DNA of 64,000 nucleotides from Vibrio sp. Isolate34 (GTDB taxonomy: Bacteria; Pseudomonadota; Gammaproteobacteria; Enterobacterales; Vibrionaceae): positions 1 through 64,000 of the forward strand of contig NZ_JAKEUO010000022.1 in assembly GCF_022397915.1 (NCBI RefSeq). The letters run 5' to 3'. Below are positions 8,684 through 17,104 of the stretch, in pieces (the stretch's first letter is position 1; each line of letters begins with the position of its first letter). The notes beneath the pieces are model-generated. The model saw only the letters and a list, made by a program, of their open reading frames with translations. It was not told where the DNA came from and did no database searches. A program made the translations under genes and the position numbers.

Positions 8684-9280
8684 TCAGATATCCAGATTAT
8701 GCTTACCGTGTGAGACTTTGGCCTTCAAGTAACTTTCGTTACCCGACTTAATGTGAGCTGAGGTGTTCACCACTTCTGCAATCTCAATACCAAACTCTTT
8801 AAGTTCATTGATTTTCTTAGGATTATTGGTCACTAAGCGAATTTTTGTGGTACCCAAAGCACGTAGCATTTCTGCCGCTTCAGTGAAATCACGTAAATCG
8901 TCGCCAAAACCTAAGTGGTTATTCGCTTCGTAAGTGTTCATCCCTTCGCTTTGGAGACGGTACGCATCAATCTTGTTATATAGACCAATACCACGACCTT
9001 CTTGGCGTAGATAAAGAATCACACCGCCCGTTTCACCCATGATTCTAATGGTTTCGTCCAGTTGCTCACCGCAATCACAACGAGAAGAATGGAAAACATC
9101 ACCAGTAAGACACTCAGAGTGCATACGAACAAGAGGTATGTCTTGTGTCTTGTCTGCTGATTTAAATATTACAGCCACATGCTCTTTATCTGTTTTCAAC
9201 CCATGAAAAGACAGAAGTTCAGCATCGATACTGCTTGTTACCCCTACTTTGAAATCTATTCTGGCACGCACTTCCGCCAT
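8684..9280 (-). CDS. ribA: GTP cyclohydrolase II
   Basis: GTP cyclohydrolase II, 198 residues, first step of riboflavin synthesis: opens and deformylates GTP to a diaminopyrimidine phosphate, releasing formate and pyrophosphate. The zinc-binding cysteines are in SECLTGD and SSRCDCG, the catalytic region in LRQEGRGIGL, and the C-terminal VTNNPKK motif is present. It lacks the DHBP synthase domain, so it is monofunctional. ATG at 9280 (MAEVRARIDF) is chosen because it gives a family-typical N-terminus; an in-frame GTG at 9319 would add 13 residues. The gene stands alone with its own terminator. Confidence 0.93.
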   Translation of the reverse strand: MAEVRARIDFKVGVTSSIDAELLSFHGLKTDKEHVAVIFKSADKTQDIPLVRMHSECLTGDVFHSSRCDCGEQLDETIRIMGETGGVILYLRQEGRGIGLYNKIDAYRLQSEGMNTYEANNHLGFGDDLRDFTEAAEMLRALGTTKIRLVTNNPKKINELKEFGIEIAEVVNTSAHIKSGNESYLKAKVSHGKHNLDI

Positions 9281-9448
9281 AGCTATACTCACTTGAAAAT
9301 TCAATGTATTTAACGACACTACAGGATATGTCTAGGCAATATTTTGTAGTGGACTATCTAATGATAGACACTATGAGGCTGTTAACAATTTTTTTCAAGG
9401 TCGACCACGAACAAATTGTTATAATATAACAATTTATTTTTCAGATAA

Positions 9449-9487
9449 GAAAAAACCCCACATTGAGGTGGTCAATGTGGGGTTATA
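9449..9487 (-). terminator. Strong terminator after the 58-residue gene
   Basis: Thirteen-base arms AACCCCACATTGA and TCAATGTGGGGTT (about 9455-9467 and 9473-9485) around a 5-nt loop; on the minus strand a T6 run follows. It lies 44 bases beyond the stop of the small gene, which supports that gene being a real transcription unit. Confidence 0.85.
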
Positions 9488-9528
9488 AATTAATCACTTG
9501 CGACTAAGACTGTGTTTTTACAGAACGC

Positions 9529-9705
9529 TCAACTTACTTGAGTTTGCTTCCAAATGACAAGCTGAACCCAAGCATTTTCTAATTCAGTGAGCTCTTCTTG
9601 CGTAAGTGTAGAAATGCTCGACTTCGCACTGTATTTTTCTGCCCACTTGTCTGACTGGACATGAGTATGGAACTCTTTCTTTAAATTTGAGATTACGTTA
9701 TCCAC
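9529..9705 (-). CDS. Small protein of unknown function, 58 residues
   Basis: A 58-residue protein that I do not recognise. It begins with GTG (MDNVISNLKKEF) and ends IWKQTQVS. AAGGAT lies 7 bases before the start. A competing ATG overlapping this signal is in another frame and stops after 6 codons. The composition is that of a real soluble protein: amphipathic and rich in Lys, Glu, Ser and Thr, with three Trp and no membrane segment. A strong terminator follows within 80 bases, so it forms a monocistronic unit between ribA and nrfF. No function is proposed. Confidence 0.65.
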   Translation of the reverse strand: MDNVISNLKKEFHTHVQSDKWAEKYSAKSSISTLTQEELTELENAWVQLVIWKQTQVS

Positions 9706-9794
9706 AGATACATCCTTATATAACAGTGCTTAGCCTTTATAATCCTTTAATGTTACAAAATACAGGTCAATTGGTAAACAGTAATACACATTTT

Positions 9795-10235
9795 TTATGA
9801 GCCCTTTCTAACACTTTTTACTGATAAATATATAAATAAGAGAAATAATAGGCTTGGTAGAAGCCAAAGTAATAGGTTTGAGGCGCTCATTGCTGGCTTA
9901 TAAAGCACAAACTCGCCAAATCGCTCTGTCATATATTGAGTGATTTCATTATTACTCTTCCCATCTTTCACCATATTAAACACAACAAGACGTAAATCTT
10001 TTGCTATCGGCGAGTTCGATTCAATCAGGTTTTGATTCTGACATTGAGGGCAACGCAGCGTTTTTGCCAAGCTAATAGCACGCTGCTGTTGATCCGGGCT
10101 TTCAAACTCAAACAGCTCAACCTGAATGCTTGTCTCTTTATTACTGGCTGTAAACAACTCTTCTGCCATGGTTGGAAAGCTAATAGCAATAACTGCAGAC
10201 AAGATTACGACGAGCTGTATTAAAGACTTCATCAT
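9795..10235 (-). CDS. nrfF: NrfF/CcmH-type haem lyase subunit
   Basis: A 146-residue CcmH/NrfF family protein. An N-terminal signal (ends near TMAEE) is followed by the redox motif LRCPQCQNQNL and a C-terminal membrane segment (LLLWLLPSLLFLLFIYL). The two cysteines reduce apocytochrome CxxCH/CxxCK sites before haem attachment. It overlaps the thioredoxin-like gene by 4 bases (ATGA) and follows nrfE, so it is the last gene of the leftward nrfE-thioredoxin-nrfF unit. Its place in the nrf locus argues for NrfF, which serves the special CWSCK haem of NrfA, rather than the general CcmH. Confidence 0.88.
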   Translation of the reverse strand: MMKSLIQLVVILSAVIAISFPTMAEELFTASNKETSIQVELFEFESPDQQQRAISLAKTLRCPQCQNQNLIESNSPIAKDLRLVVFNMVKDGKSNNEITQYMTERFGEFVLYKPAMSASNLLLWLLPSLLFLLFIYLSVKSVRKGS

Positions 10236-10786
10236 CCAATCTCACCATCAAAATACATGGCAAGTTCATTTTGCCATACGGATTCATTAATCACACCCAG
10301 TAGCTTCTTAATGATTTGGCCGTCAGCGTCAACCAAGTATGTCTCCGGCGTACCGATGACCCCTAACTCCAAGGCCAACTTCCCCTGAGGATCGCTAATG
10401 ACTTTTGAATATGGGTTTCCATCACTCGACAACACATTAATAGCGGCAGCTGAGTTATCTCGGTAATTAAGACCAACAATAGGAATGCCTTTATCGTGGA
10501 GTTTGAGCAAAAAGGCGTGTTCGGTTTTGCAGATACCACACCATGACGCCCATACATTAACCAACTGGTAAGGGTGCTCAGTAATATCCGTTCGCGTTAG
10601 CTCTTGTTGCCCTCTGATGCCTTCGCTATTGGCTAACGCTGCCGATGTAAATTCAGGAAACGATCTTTGTTGCGTCGATACTGTGGTGGTTTGTTGCTTG
10701 CTATCAAGCGCGAACAAAAACGCCAACACCACGATCAGTGCCAATACAATAAGCGTGATGAGTTTGTTACGAACGCTGGTATTCAT
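10232..10786 (-). CDS. DsbE/CcmG-like thioredoxin of nrf locus
   Basis: A 184-residue membrane-anchored thioredoxin of the DsbE/CcmG/ResA type. There is one N-terminal membrane anchor (LITLIVLALIVVLAFLFAL) and a periplasmic thioredoxin fold with the active site WASWCGICKTEH, so the WCxxC is intact. The conserved cis-proline region is in GVIGTPETYLVDADG. It overlaps nrfE by 20 bases and nrfF by 4, so the three are co-translated. It should keep the cysteines of apo-NrfA or NrfF reduced during haem attachment. E. coli nrf lacks this gene; it is sometimes called nrfX in other bacteria. Confidence 0.87.
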   Translation of the reverse strand: MNTSVRNKLITLIVLALIVVLAFLFALDSKQQTTTVSTQQRSFPEFTSAALANSEGIRGQQELTRTDITEHPYQLVNVWASWCGICKTEHAFLLKLHDKGIPIVGLNYRDNSAAAINVLSSDGNPYSKVISDPQGKLALELGVIGTPETYLVDADGQIIKKLLGVINESVWQNELAMYFDGEIG

Positions 10787-12683
10787 ACTGTGACGCCTTA
10801 ACGGTTTTCTTTTTACGATAAATCAATGAGAGCAACGCACCTAAAGCAGAGATCAATCCACCGAACCAAATCCAACGAGCATAAGCCTTATATTGAACGC
10901 GAAATGCGTAAGCGGTTGAGTCCACTTTTTCACCCATGGTGATATACACGTCGCCATGCCAGAACCACTTCATTGCCGGCTCACTCATGTTCATGACTCG
11001 AACTTGGTAATGTCTTCTTTCTGGTGTGATGTAAAAGCTCCGTTCATTAGCCTCTAGGTCAAGCACTGCCCTTTCAGCAGTAAAGTTCGATGCAACATAA
11101 AGCTCAGTATCACGATGAGAAAGCGTCCAGTCCATAAACTCAACCTGTTCTCCGGGGCTCAATTTATAGCTGCGTTCAAACGAATGGTAGCTATTCATCG
11201 CGGCACCTACGGCTAATACTGCGACACCCACATGTGCGAATGTCATTACCCATACTTTGCGTTGGAATTTGGAACTGTGCGTGACCGCTAGACCATAAAC
11301 ATGAGTCAGTACAACCCAAAACGCGAGAGCCCACGTCACCAGTGCCATGACTTGAATCTTCTCTACTTGCACAACATAGCAGGTAAACCCGAGACCAATA
11401 GATAGCAGAGCGATTGACGCCATAACGCCTTTCGACGCTTGGGGTTTGATGCTGAGCAATGGAGCAAGGCCAACAACGCCCATTGCAAGCAAAGCTAACG
11501 GTGAGATTAGCAGGTTAAAGTAAGGTGCGCCTACCGATATATTTCCAAGACCTAACAGCTCAAACACCATTGGATAGAAGGTACCGAACACCACAACCGC
11601 CGTTGCCAAAACGAAGATGAGTACGGCAACTAAACTCAAAAAGCTTTTACTGGCAAAGCGTGTGATTGGGCTCGATTCGAAAGATTCACCACGCACAATA
11701 AGCAGAGAAAACGAACTCACCAATACCACGACTAAGATCAGCAAAAGTGCGATACCTTTACTTGGGTCAACCGCAAAGGCGTGTACTGAAGTGAGCACGC
11801 CAGAGCGAACAATAAAGGTGCCGAGAATACTTAAACAAAACGTAATGAAGGCAAGGCTCAGAGACCACTTCAACAGTTGTTGCTTGCCCTTGGCAACACC
11901 TAAGGTATGTAACAAAGCGGTAGAAGTGAGCCAAGGTAACAAGCTCGCGTTCTCAACAGGATCCCAGAACCACCAGCCGCCCCAACCTAATTCGTAATAT
12001 GCCCACCAAGAACCAAGAATGATCCCCGCAGTTAAGAAGATCCAAGCAACTAAACACCAGCTTCGACAATGAGCGACCCAATCAAACTCGATCGGATCCA
12101 CCAATAGCGCTGCGACTGCAAAGGCCAGTACAACCGAAAACCCTACGTAACCTAGATAAAGTAATGGCGGATGGAATATCAAACCGACATCTTGCAGCAT
12201 TGGATTAAGGTCTCGCCCTTCAAGCGGCAAGGTTGAATTCAGTTCAAATGGGTTGGATGCAAATAACGTAAACCAAGCGAATATCGCGAGTAATACATTC
12301 ATCACCCACAGCACGCGGCTTTGATATTCTCTTGAGTAGCGTTTTTGCAGAGCGATAACACCGGACCAACAGCTGATGGTCAGTACCCAAAATAACAATG
12401 AGCCTTCATGCCCTGCCCACACGGCGGCCATTTTAAAAAAGGGAGGTAACTGTGTATTAGAATGTTCCGCGACATACAGAATAGAGAAGTCATCACTGAT
12501 AAAGGCATAGCCAAGCAGAATAATAGCGCCAATTGAAAATAGTGCGCTTGAGAGAGAGAAACTACGGATTAAACCTAGATTCGGTGATTGCTTGGCGAGC
12601 ATTGGGTAAATCGAATGCACAGCGATAATGCTGCTAAGAACAGCGACCAAAACTAAACTAAACAGCCCCAAAGAACCGATCAT
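10767..12683 (-). CDS. nrfE: NrfE/CcmF-type haem lyase
   Basis: A 638-residue multi-spanning membrane protein of the CcmF/NrfE/CcsA haem-handling family. The tryptophan-rich haem-presenting signature is clear as WGGWWFWDPVENAS, with histidines in flanking loops (for example PPLLYLGYVG upstream). At least a dozen hydrophobic helices are visible. With NrfF and NrfG it forms the lyase that attaches haem to the unusual CxxCK motif of NrfA. The start is 84 codons upstream of the first conserved block, as in the family. It is separated from nrfD by 131 bases containing a strong hairpin. Confidence 0.92.
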   Translation of the reverse strand: MIGSLGLFSLVLVAVLSSIIAVHSIYPMLAKQSPNLGLIRSFSLSSALFSIGAIILLGYAFISDDFSILYVAEHSNTQLPPFFKMAAVWAGHEGSLLFWVLTISCWSGVIALQKRYSREYQSRVLWVMNVLLAIFAWFTLFASNPFELNSTLPLEGRDLNPMLQDVGLIFHPPLLYLGYVGFSVVLAFAVAALLVDPIEFDWVAHCRSWCLVAWIFLTAGIILGSWWAYYELGWGGWWFWDPVENASLLPWLTSTALLHTLGVAKGKQQLLKWSLSLAFITFCLSILGTFIVRSGVLTSVHAFAVDPSKGIALLLILVVVLVSSFSLLIVRGESFESSPITRFASKSFLSLVAVLIFVLATAVVVFGTFYPMVFELLGLGNISVGAPYFNLLISPLALLAMGVVGLAPLLSIKPQASKGVMASIALLSIGLGFTCYVVQVEKIQVMALVTWALAFWVVLTHVYGLAVTHSSKFQRKVWVMTFAHVGVAVLAVGAAMNSYHSFERSYKLSPGEQVEFMDWTLSHRDTELYVASNFTAERAVLDLEANERSFYITPERRHYQVRVMNMSEPAMKWFWHGDVYITMGEKVDSTAYAFRVQYKAYARWIWFGGLISALGALLSLIYRKKKTVKASQYEYQRS

Positions 12684-12761
12684 ATCACCTCAATAAGGCT
12701 CCACTTAAGCAGAGCCAAGTAAAACCGTTGTTAGCTTCTTTACGCAAAGAAACAGAGAATG

Positions 12762-12797
12762 AGTAAGCAGATGCTCAGTATCCAGCACCTGCTTACT
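12762..12797 (-). other. Strong hairpin between nrfD and nrfE
   Basis: AGTAAGCAGATGCT (12762-12775) and AGCACCTGCTTACT (12784-12797) match at 13 of 14 positions with an 8-nt loop. No good U-tract follows on the minus strand. It could attenuate or process the message so that nrfBCD is expressed above nrfE-thioredoxin-nrfF. Confidence 0.55.
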
Positions 12798-12814
12798 AAC
12801 AAACTTGAGCAGAA

Positions 12815-13789
12815 TTAAGCGAGTGTTAATTGCCCAGCATAAAGGACAAAGGTTCGTAGCATTAACACGCCCATTAAGCTCAAAGACGTCACGGAAAAGA
12901 TATACACCGAACTATGACGAATAGAGTCTGGCGTGACGGCATTGAGTAACAAGGGTAAAACCATGCCCACTCCAATAACGCCGTACCAGAACCAACTTGC
13001 CCAGAAGCCGCTGCCAATTGCATTCCACACTGCTTGTTCGCTTTGTCCACCAGCAAATACCAGCCCAGTAAAGAAAGTCACCAGAACAAACAACTCGAAC
13101 ATGACAACCGGACGCTCAAATCCATGAATCCAAGAAACACTGATGCTGTGTGGCGATTCTTTGAAGACCAAAACGCCAAACAAAATACACGCAGCAGCCC
13201 CCGAAGATAAACTCGAGAATAAGAATAGAATCGGCAGCACTGGGTTATTCAGCATTGGGAAGGTATTTAACGCCGAAAGCAGGAAGCCAGTGTAAGCGGC
13301 AAGCATCAGAGCAAGAATAGCTAAGAATATTTCCAAAGCATTTTCAAACACCTCTATTTTGCCAATCCAATTTCCGACAAAATCGAGTCGTCCTTTTAAC
13401 CAAGCTTGGTCACTCAAGAACACAACGATTTGATCTCGGAATATAATGCCGATCCAAAGGAATAAGATCACCATATATACTTGGAATAAGATCACACCCA
13501 TCGACATCACAGACGTTGGGTTATAGAAGATCATGATCTTCCAAAAGGATAACGGCTTTGTTAGGTGGAAGACCAAGATCAACAGACCTGAAATGATCCC
13601 AAATGGCGCAAGAAAAGCGGTCGCCTTTAACACACCATTATGAGCAGGATCGCCTTCAATGACCTTTCGTTTAAGGTAAATGGAAATCATGACGGCACCC
13701 GCCGACATCCCCGCCAGAAATAGATAAATAGCTATAATCCAGTCCCATACCACGGTACCAGACTGAAAAGCTGTGTCCCATGCACTCAT
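12815..13789 (-). CDS. nrfD: NrfD quinol-oxidising membrane subunit
   Basis: A 324-residue integral membrane protein of the NrfD/PsrC family with about eight hydrophobic helices. It is thought to oxidise menaquinol at the inner membrane and pass electrons to the iron-sulfur protein NrfC, then to NrfB and NrfA. ATG at 13789 lies just after the nrfC stop, with GGGGAG 9 bases upstream; the two genes are nearly overlapping. As in the family, there are no haem or iron-sulfur motifs in the protein itself. Context leaves little doubt about the assignment. Confidence 0.92.
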   Translation of the reverse strand: MSAWDTAFQSGTVVWDWIIAIYLFLAGMSAGAVMISIYLKRKVIEGDPAHNGVLKATAFLAPFGIISGLLILVFHLTKPLSFWKIMIFYNPTSVMSMGVILFQVYMVILFLWIGIIFRDQIVVFLSDQAWLKGRLDFVGNWIGKIEVFENALEIFLAILALMLAAYTGFLLSALNTFPMLNNPVLPILFLFSSLSSGAAACILFGVLVFKESPHSISVSWIHGFERPVVMFELFVLVTFFTGLVFAGGQSEQAVWNAIGSGFWASWFWYGVIGVGMVLPLLLNAVTPDSIRHSSVYIFSVTSLSLMGVLMLRTFVLYAGQLTLA

Positions 13790-13791
13790 AA

Positions 13792-14478
13792 TCAAATCTC
13801 CCCTTTTTGGTGTGGCACTTTATAGAGTTTTGGCTGAGTCCCTAGGTAGGCTTTATCTCTGTAAACCACTTCCGATTGAAGCACTTGGTTTATCTCACTC
13901 TTAGGGTCGTTCAGGTCGCCAAATATCAGCGCATTGGTTGGGCAAGATTCAACACAAGCAGGTAACTTCCCTTGAGCCAAGTTAGTATCACGGCAGAAGT
14001 TACATTTATCAGCGGATTTATTCTCTGGGTGGAAAAAGCGCACTTGATATGGACAAGCTAATAAGCAGTAACCACAACCCACACACTTCTCTTTGTGCAC
14101 ATCAACAATGCCGGTTTTCTCGTCTTTGTAGGCTGCACCCGTTGGGCAAACCATCACACACGGAGCATTATCACAATGTTGGCAAGAGTTACGGGTAAAA
14201 CGGTAATCAACATTTGGATATTCGCCTTGAGGTTCACTCTTAATGATCTCTAAGCGTGATACACCCTCTGGCACTTTATTTACTTCACGACACGCTTCAG
14301 TACAGGCAGTGCAACCGATACATGCGGTCTCATCATGAACCATTCCGTAGCGCTTCGTGCCATCTTCCTGAACATTAGCCAACGTTTTACGGCTTGTTAC
14401 CGCCGCCGTTCCTGCAACACCAGTCGTAAAGATCACAGCGCCTGCGCCAGCTAAAAAGTTTCTTCTTGAGCAGCTCAT
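13792..14478 (-). CDS. nrfC: NrfC iron-sulfur subunit, Tat-exported
   Basis: A 228-residue periplasmic ferredoxin-like protein with four [4Fe-4S] clusters. A twin-arginine signal (SCSRRNFLAGAG) is followed by the cysteine groups CIGCTACTEACREV, CQHCDNAPCVMVCP, CVGCGYCLLACPY and CNFCRDTN...CVESCPT, giving sixteen ligands. It carries electrons from NrfD to the pentahaem cytochrome NrfB. It lies 3 bases after the nrfB stop and its own stop abuts the nrfD start, so nrfB-nrfC-nrfD form one translation-coupled unit. Confidence 0.94.
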   Translation of the reverse strand: MSCSRRNFLAGAGAVIFTTGVAGTAAVTSRKTLANVQEDGTKRYGMVHDETACIGCTACTEACREVNKVPEGVSRLEIIKSEPQGEYPNVDYRFTRNSCQHCDNAPCVMVCPTGAAYKDEKTGIVDVHKEKCVGCGYCLLACPYQVRFFHPENKSADKCNFCRDTNLAQGKLPACVESCPTNALIFGDLNDPKSEINQVLQSEVVYRDKAYLGTQPKLYKVPHQKGEI

Positions 14479-14481
14479 AGA

Positions 14482-15066
14482 TTACTCCCCTTCTTTCTTC
14501 TGGTTGAAGTCTGAATGGCAATCCACGCACAGCTTAATGGTTTGCTTTTTATCTAAGCTCAGCACCTTAGCTTCGGTCGCATGAACATCATGGCAGTTTG
14601 AACACGTTAAGTTCTGTGCGTGAACATCGTGAGTCCAGCTCGCTTCACGCAGATCATCCGGTTTATGACAATCTATACATTGGCTATTGGCGTCTAAAAT
14701 TAAGCTAGGATCGAGGAAGACCTTTTCAGTTCCTTGCTGTGATTGGGCCGCGCGATACTTCACCACTTCAGGTGCACCTTCACGGTGATCGGGGCCGATA
14801 GAGGTATGACAATCGGTACAATTCACTTCACGACCAAGTAAAGCGTGTGCGCTCTTACCATGTGAACCCAATATCGTTTCTTTGGAATCTTTGTGGCATT
14901 GAACACACTTGTAGTCTTTGTCGCGGATTAATTCGACTTCATGTCTTGTTGATTCTCCTACTGGCGTAACAGCAGGCTCAGCAACAGCATGAATGGAATA
15001 ACCATAGAGGCAGAATGCTAGAAGGGATTTAAGCATTATGACTATGGCCAATTTAATATTGCCCAT
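14482..15066 (-). CDS. nrfB: NrfB pentahaem c-type cytochrome
   Basis: A 194-residue secreted cytochrome with five CxxCH motifs (CVQCH, CTDCH, CIDCH, CSNCH, CVDCH), the count expected for NrfB. The N-terminal signal peptide is hydrophobic and ends near AVA. It takes electrons from NrfC and delivers them to NrfA in the periplasm. The Shine-Dalgarno AAGGAAAGGA lies directly before the ATG at 15066. It is first in the leftward nrfBCD operon and divergent from nrfA, with 482 bases between the two starts. Confidence 0.93.
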   Translation of the reverse strand: MGNIKLAIVIMLKSLLAFCLYGYSIHAVAEPAVTPVGESTRHEVELIRDKDYKCVQCHKDSKETILGSHGKSAHALLGREVNCTDCHTSIGPDHREGAPEVVKYRAAQSQQGTEKVFLDPSLILDANSQCIDCHKPDDLREASWTHDVHAQNLTCSNCHDVHATEAKVLSLDKKQTIKLCVDCHSDFNQKKEGE

Positions 15067-15311
15067 TTTATCCTTTCCTTATACCGGCATTATTTAACTC
15101 TCAACTAAATAATATTCCGGTTAAACAAAAGTACCCTTAAACGATATTATTAACGTTTAAATGATATCAATTCTTATTTTGGATAAGCCACAACGCTTTC
15201 TATATTTAGAATATACCTCTAATTGGGTAATGCGAAATTTACAAAGGTTAATATGTGAACATAATCACCCTATTTATCACAAGGGCATAGCATGTAATTG
15301 CTTGTTATATT

Positions 15312-15326
15312 TGATAATAATTATCA
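15312..15326. promoter_or_regulatory. Perfect Fur-type 7-1-7 palindrome
   Basis: TGATAATAATTATCA is a perfect dyad identical to the Fur 7-1-7 consensus TGATAATnATTATCA. It is 223 bases upstream of nrfA and 246 upstream of nrfB. It may regulate either gene by iron, but AT-rich palindromes also arise by chance in such spacers. Confidence 0.5.
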
Positions 15327-15354
15327 CTTAAACTTCCCTCCACTAGCTAGCATA

Positions 15355-15370
15355 TACCCCTTTAGGGTTA
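15355..15370. promoter_or_regulatory. NarP/NarL 7-2-7 site
   Basis: TACCCCTTTAGGGTTA matches the inverted heptamer pair TACYYMT-N2-AKRRGTA at 13 of 14 positions, the arrangement bound by NarP. It is centred about 186 bases upstream of the nrfA start, upstream of the FNR-like site, which is the order seen at the E. coli nrfA promoter. Confidence 0.6.
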
Positions 15371-15406
15371 TATAAACTTCAACGTGATTAAAGTCACTGC
15401 CATTAA

Positions 15407-15420
15407 TTGATCTAAAACAA
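15407..15420 (+). promoter_or_regulatory. FNR-like site before nrfA
   Basis: TTGATCTAAAACAA matches the FNR consensus TTGAT-N4-ATCAA at 9 of 10 defined bases. It is centred about 50 bases downstream of the NarP-type site and 135 bases before the nrfA start. If it sits at -41.5, transcription would start near 15455. Confidence 0.5.
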
Positions 15421-15548
15421 GCAAACTTCCGACACGTAACAAAATGTGTTTATTTATGAATTAATATAAACAGGAATTCTCCAGTTCTTAATTTGAATAG
15501 CAAACTCACAACGCTTGGTATAAAAATCAGTATATTGGAGATATCACT

Positions 15549-16979
15549 GTGAAAAAGCACTGGATACGTAATTCCGTCACAGCACTATTAATGGTTAGCG
15601 CATCACTAGCAAGCGCGACCAGTTTTGCTGCGTCTGAACAAAAAGAAATTGGTGATCCTCGTAACGACCAGTTCGAGCAAAACCATCCTGATCAATATCA
15701 CTCATGGAGACAAACGTCAGAAAGTGAAACTATTGAAGATGCGCTAAAAGAAGATCCAAACATGGTGATCATGTGGGCTGGCTATGGGTTCGCAAAAGAC
15801 TACAACAAAGCGCGCGGCCACTTTTATGCGATTGACGATGTAAGACAGACCTTGCGTACTGGCGGTCCGACTGACGAAAGCTCAGGTCCAATGCCAATGG
15901 CGTGTTGGAGCTGTAAGAGCCCAGACGTTGCTCGTGTTATTGAAGAACGCGGTGAAGACGGCTACTTCGAAGGTAAGTGGGCACGTCTTGGTAACGAGAT
16001 CGTCAACCCTATTGGTTGTGCTGACTGTCATGACACCCAAAGCGATGAGTTCAAAAACGGCGAGCCAGCATTGAAAGTGACGCGCCCTTATGTTGAACGC
16101 GCTTTCGAAGCGATTGGTAAAAAGTTTGATGAACAGAGCCGTTTAGACCAACAAGCTTCAGTTTGTGCACAATGCCACGTGGAATACTACTTCACCGGCC
16201 CAACCAAAGGCGTGAAATTCCCTTGGGACAAAGGGACACGTGTTGAGCAAATGGAAGAGTACTACGATGACATCAACTTTAAGGATTGGACGCACAAGGT
16301 CTCTAAAGCGCCAATGCTAAAAGCGCAGCACCCTGGCTATGAAACATGGCGTGAAGGTATTCACGGTAAGAACAAAGTCGTTTGTGCTGACTGTCATATG
16401 CCTAAAGTCACCAAAGAAGACGGCACAGTTTACACCGACCATAAAGTGGGTAACCCGTTTGACCGCTTCGAAGATACGTGTGCTAACTGTCATACTCAAT
16501 CGAAAGAGACCATGCGTAACATCGTTTCAAGCCGTAAAGCTCAAGTGCTAAACATGAAGCTGACAGCTGAGAAACAAATCGTTGCCGCTCACTTTGAAGC
16601 TGGCGCGGCATGGGAAGCGGGTGCAACAGAGCAAGAGATGGAGCCAATCCTACTGGATATTCGTCACGCTCAATGGCGTTGGGACTACGCAATCGCGTCT
16701 CATGGTGTTCACATGCATGCACCAGAAGTTGCGCTTGAGGTTCTAGGTACTGCCGTTGACCGTGCAGCCGATGCTCGTACTAAGATCATTCGTCTACTCG
16801 CGAAGAAAGGTATCACCGACCCTATCGAAATTCCTGATATCTCGACCAAAGAAGCGGCTCAAAAAGCGCTGGGAATGGACATGGATAAGATGAACGCTGA
16901 GAAACAACACTTCTTAGACACGGTTGTTCCTAAGTGGGAAGAGCAAGCTGAAAAACGTGAAGCGAACTACGAATACTAG
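15549..16979 (+). CDS. nrfA: Cytochrome c552 nitrite reductase (ammonia-forming)
   Basis: A 476-residue periplasmic pentahaem cytochrome c that reduces nitrite to ammonium with six electrons. A signal peptide ends near FAASE. The catalytic haem has the diagnostic lysine-ligated motif CWSCK at residues 119-123, followed by four CxxCH motifs (CADCH, CAQCH, CADCH, CANCH). The start is GTG with GGAG 8 bases upstream. Electrons come from nrfBCD, which is divergent. Haem attachment to CWSCK should need the NrfE-NrfF-NrfG lyase, all of which is encoded nearby. A terminator follows 26 bases after the stop. Confidence 0.96.
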   Translation: MKKHWIRNSVTALLMVSASLASATSFAASEQKEIGDPRNDQFEQNHPDQYHSWRQTSESETIEDALKEDPNMVIMWAGYGFAKDYNKARGHFYAIDDVRQTLRTGGPTDESSGPMPMACWSCKSPDVARVIEERGEDGYFEGKWARLGNEIVNPIGCADCHDTQSDEFKNGEPALKVTRPYVERAFEAIGKKFDEQSRLDQQASVCAQCHVEYYFTGPTKGVKFPWDKGTRVEQMEEYYDDINFKDWTHKVSKAPMLKAQHPGYETWREGIHGKNKVVCADCHMPKVTKEDGTVYTDHKVGNPFDRFEDTCANCHTQSKETMRNIVSSRKAQVLNMKLTAEKQIVAAHFEAGAAWEAGATEQEMEPILLDIRHAQWRWDYAIASHGVHMHAPEVALEVLGTAVDRAADARTKIIRLLAKKGITDPIEIPDISTKEAAQKALGMDMDKMNAEKQHFLDTVVPKWEEQAEKREANYEY

Positions 16980-17002
16980 TTTCTTCAAATAGACCATAAC
17001 AA

Positions 17003-17041
17003 CAAAACCAGTCACACTATTATTGTGTGGCTGGTTTTTTA
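17003..17041 (+). terminator. Rho-independent terminator after nrfA
   Basis: AACCAGTCACAC and GTGTGGCTGGTT pair around a 7-nt loop with one wobble, followed by T6. It separates nrfA from the rhodanese gene. Confidence 0.88.
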
Positions 17042-17104
17042 GGTTTTGGAGGAATACACATCAATACCTACCTCCGATCTACTCGCCAATTCAAGGAATA
17101 AACA

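Larger units (their letters stand above)
15067..15548. other. nrfB-nrfA divergent control region
   Basis: A gene-free, AT-rich 482-base spacer that must hold both nrfB and nrfA promoters. It contains a perfect Fur-type palindrome at 15312-15326, a NarP/NarL-type 7-2-7 site at 15355-15370 and an FNR-like site at 15407-15420. No open frame here looks like a gene. Confidence 0.8.

Noticed and set aside
9699..9707. TTATCCACA DnaA box near the small gene start
   Set aside because: It lies at the GTG start of the 58-residue gene (as TGTGGATAA on the gene strand) and not in a replication or dnaA-like context; a single 9-mer match is expected by chance.
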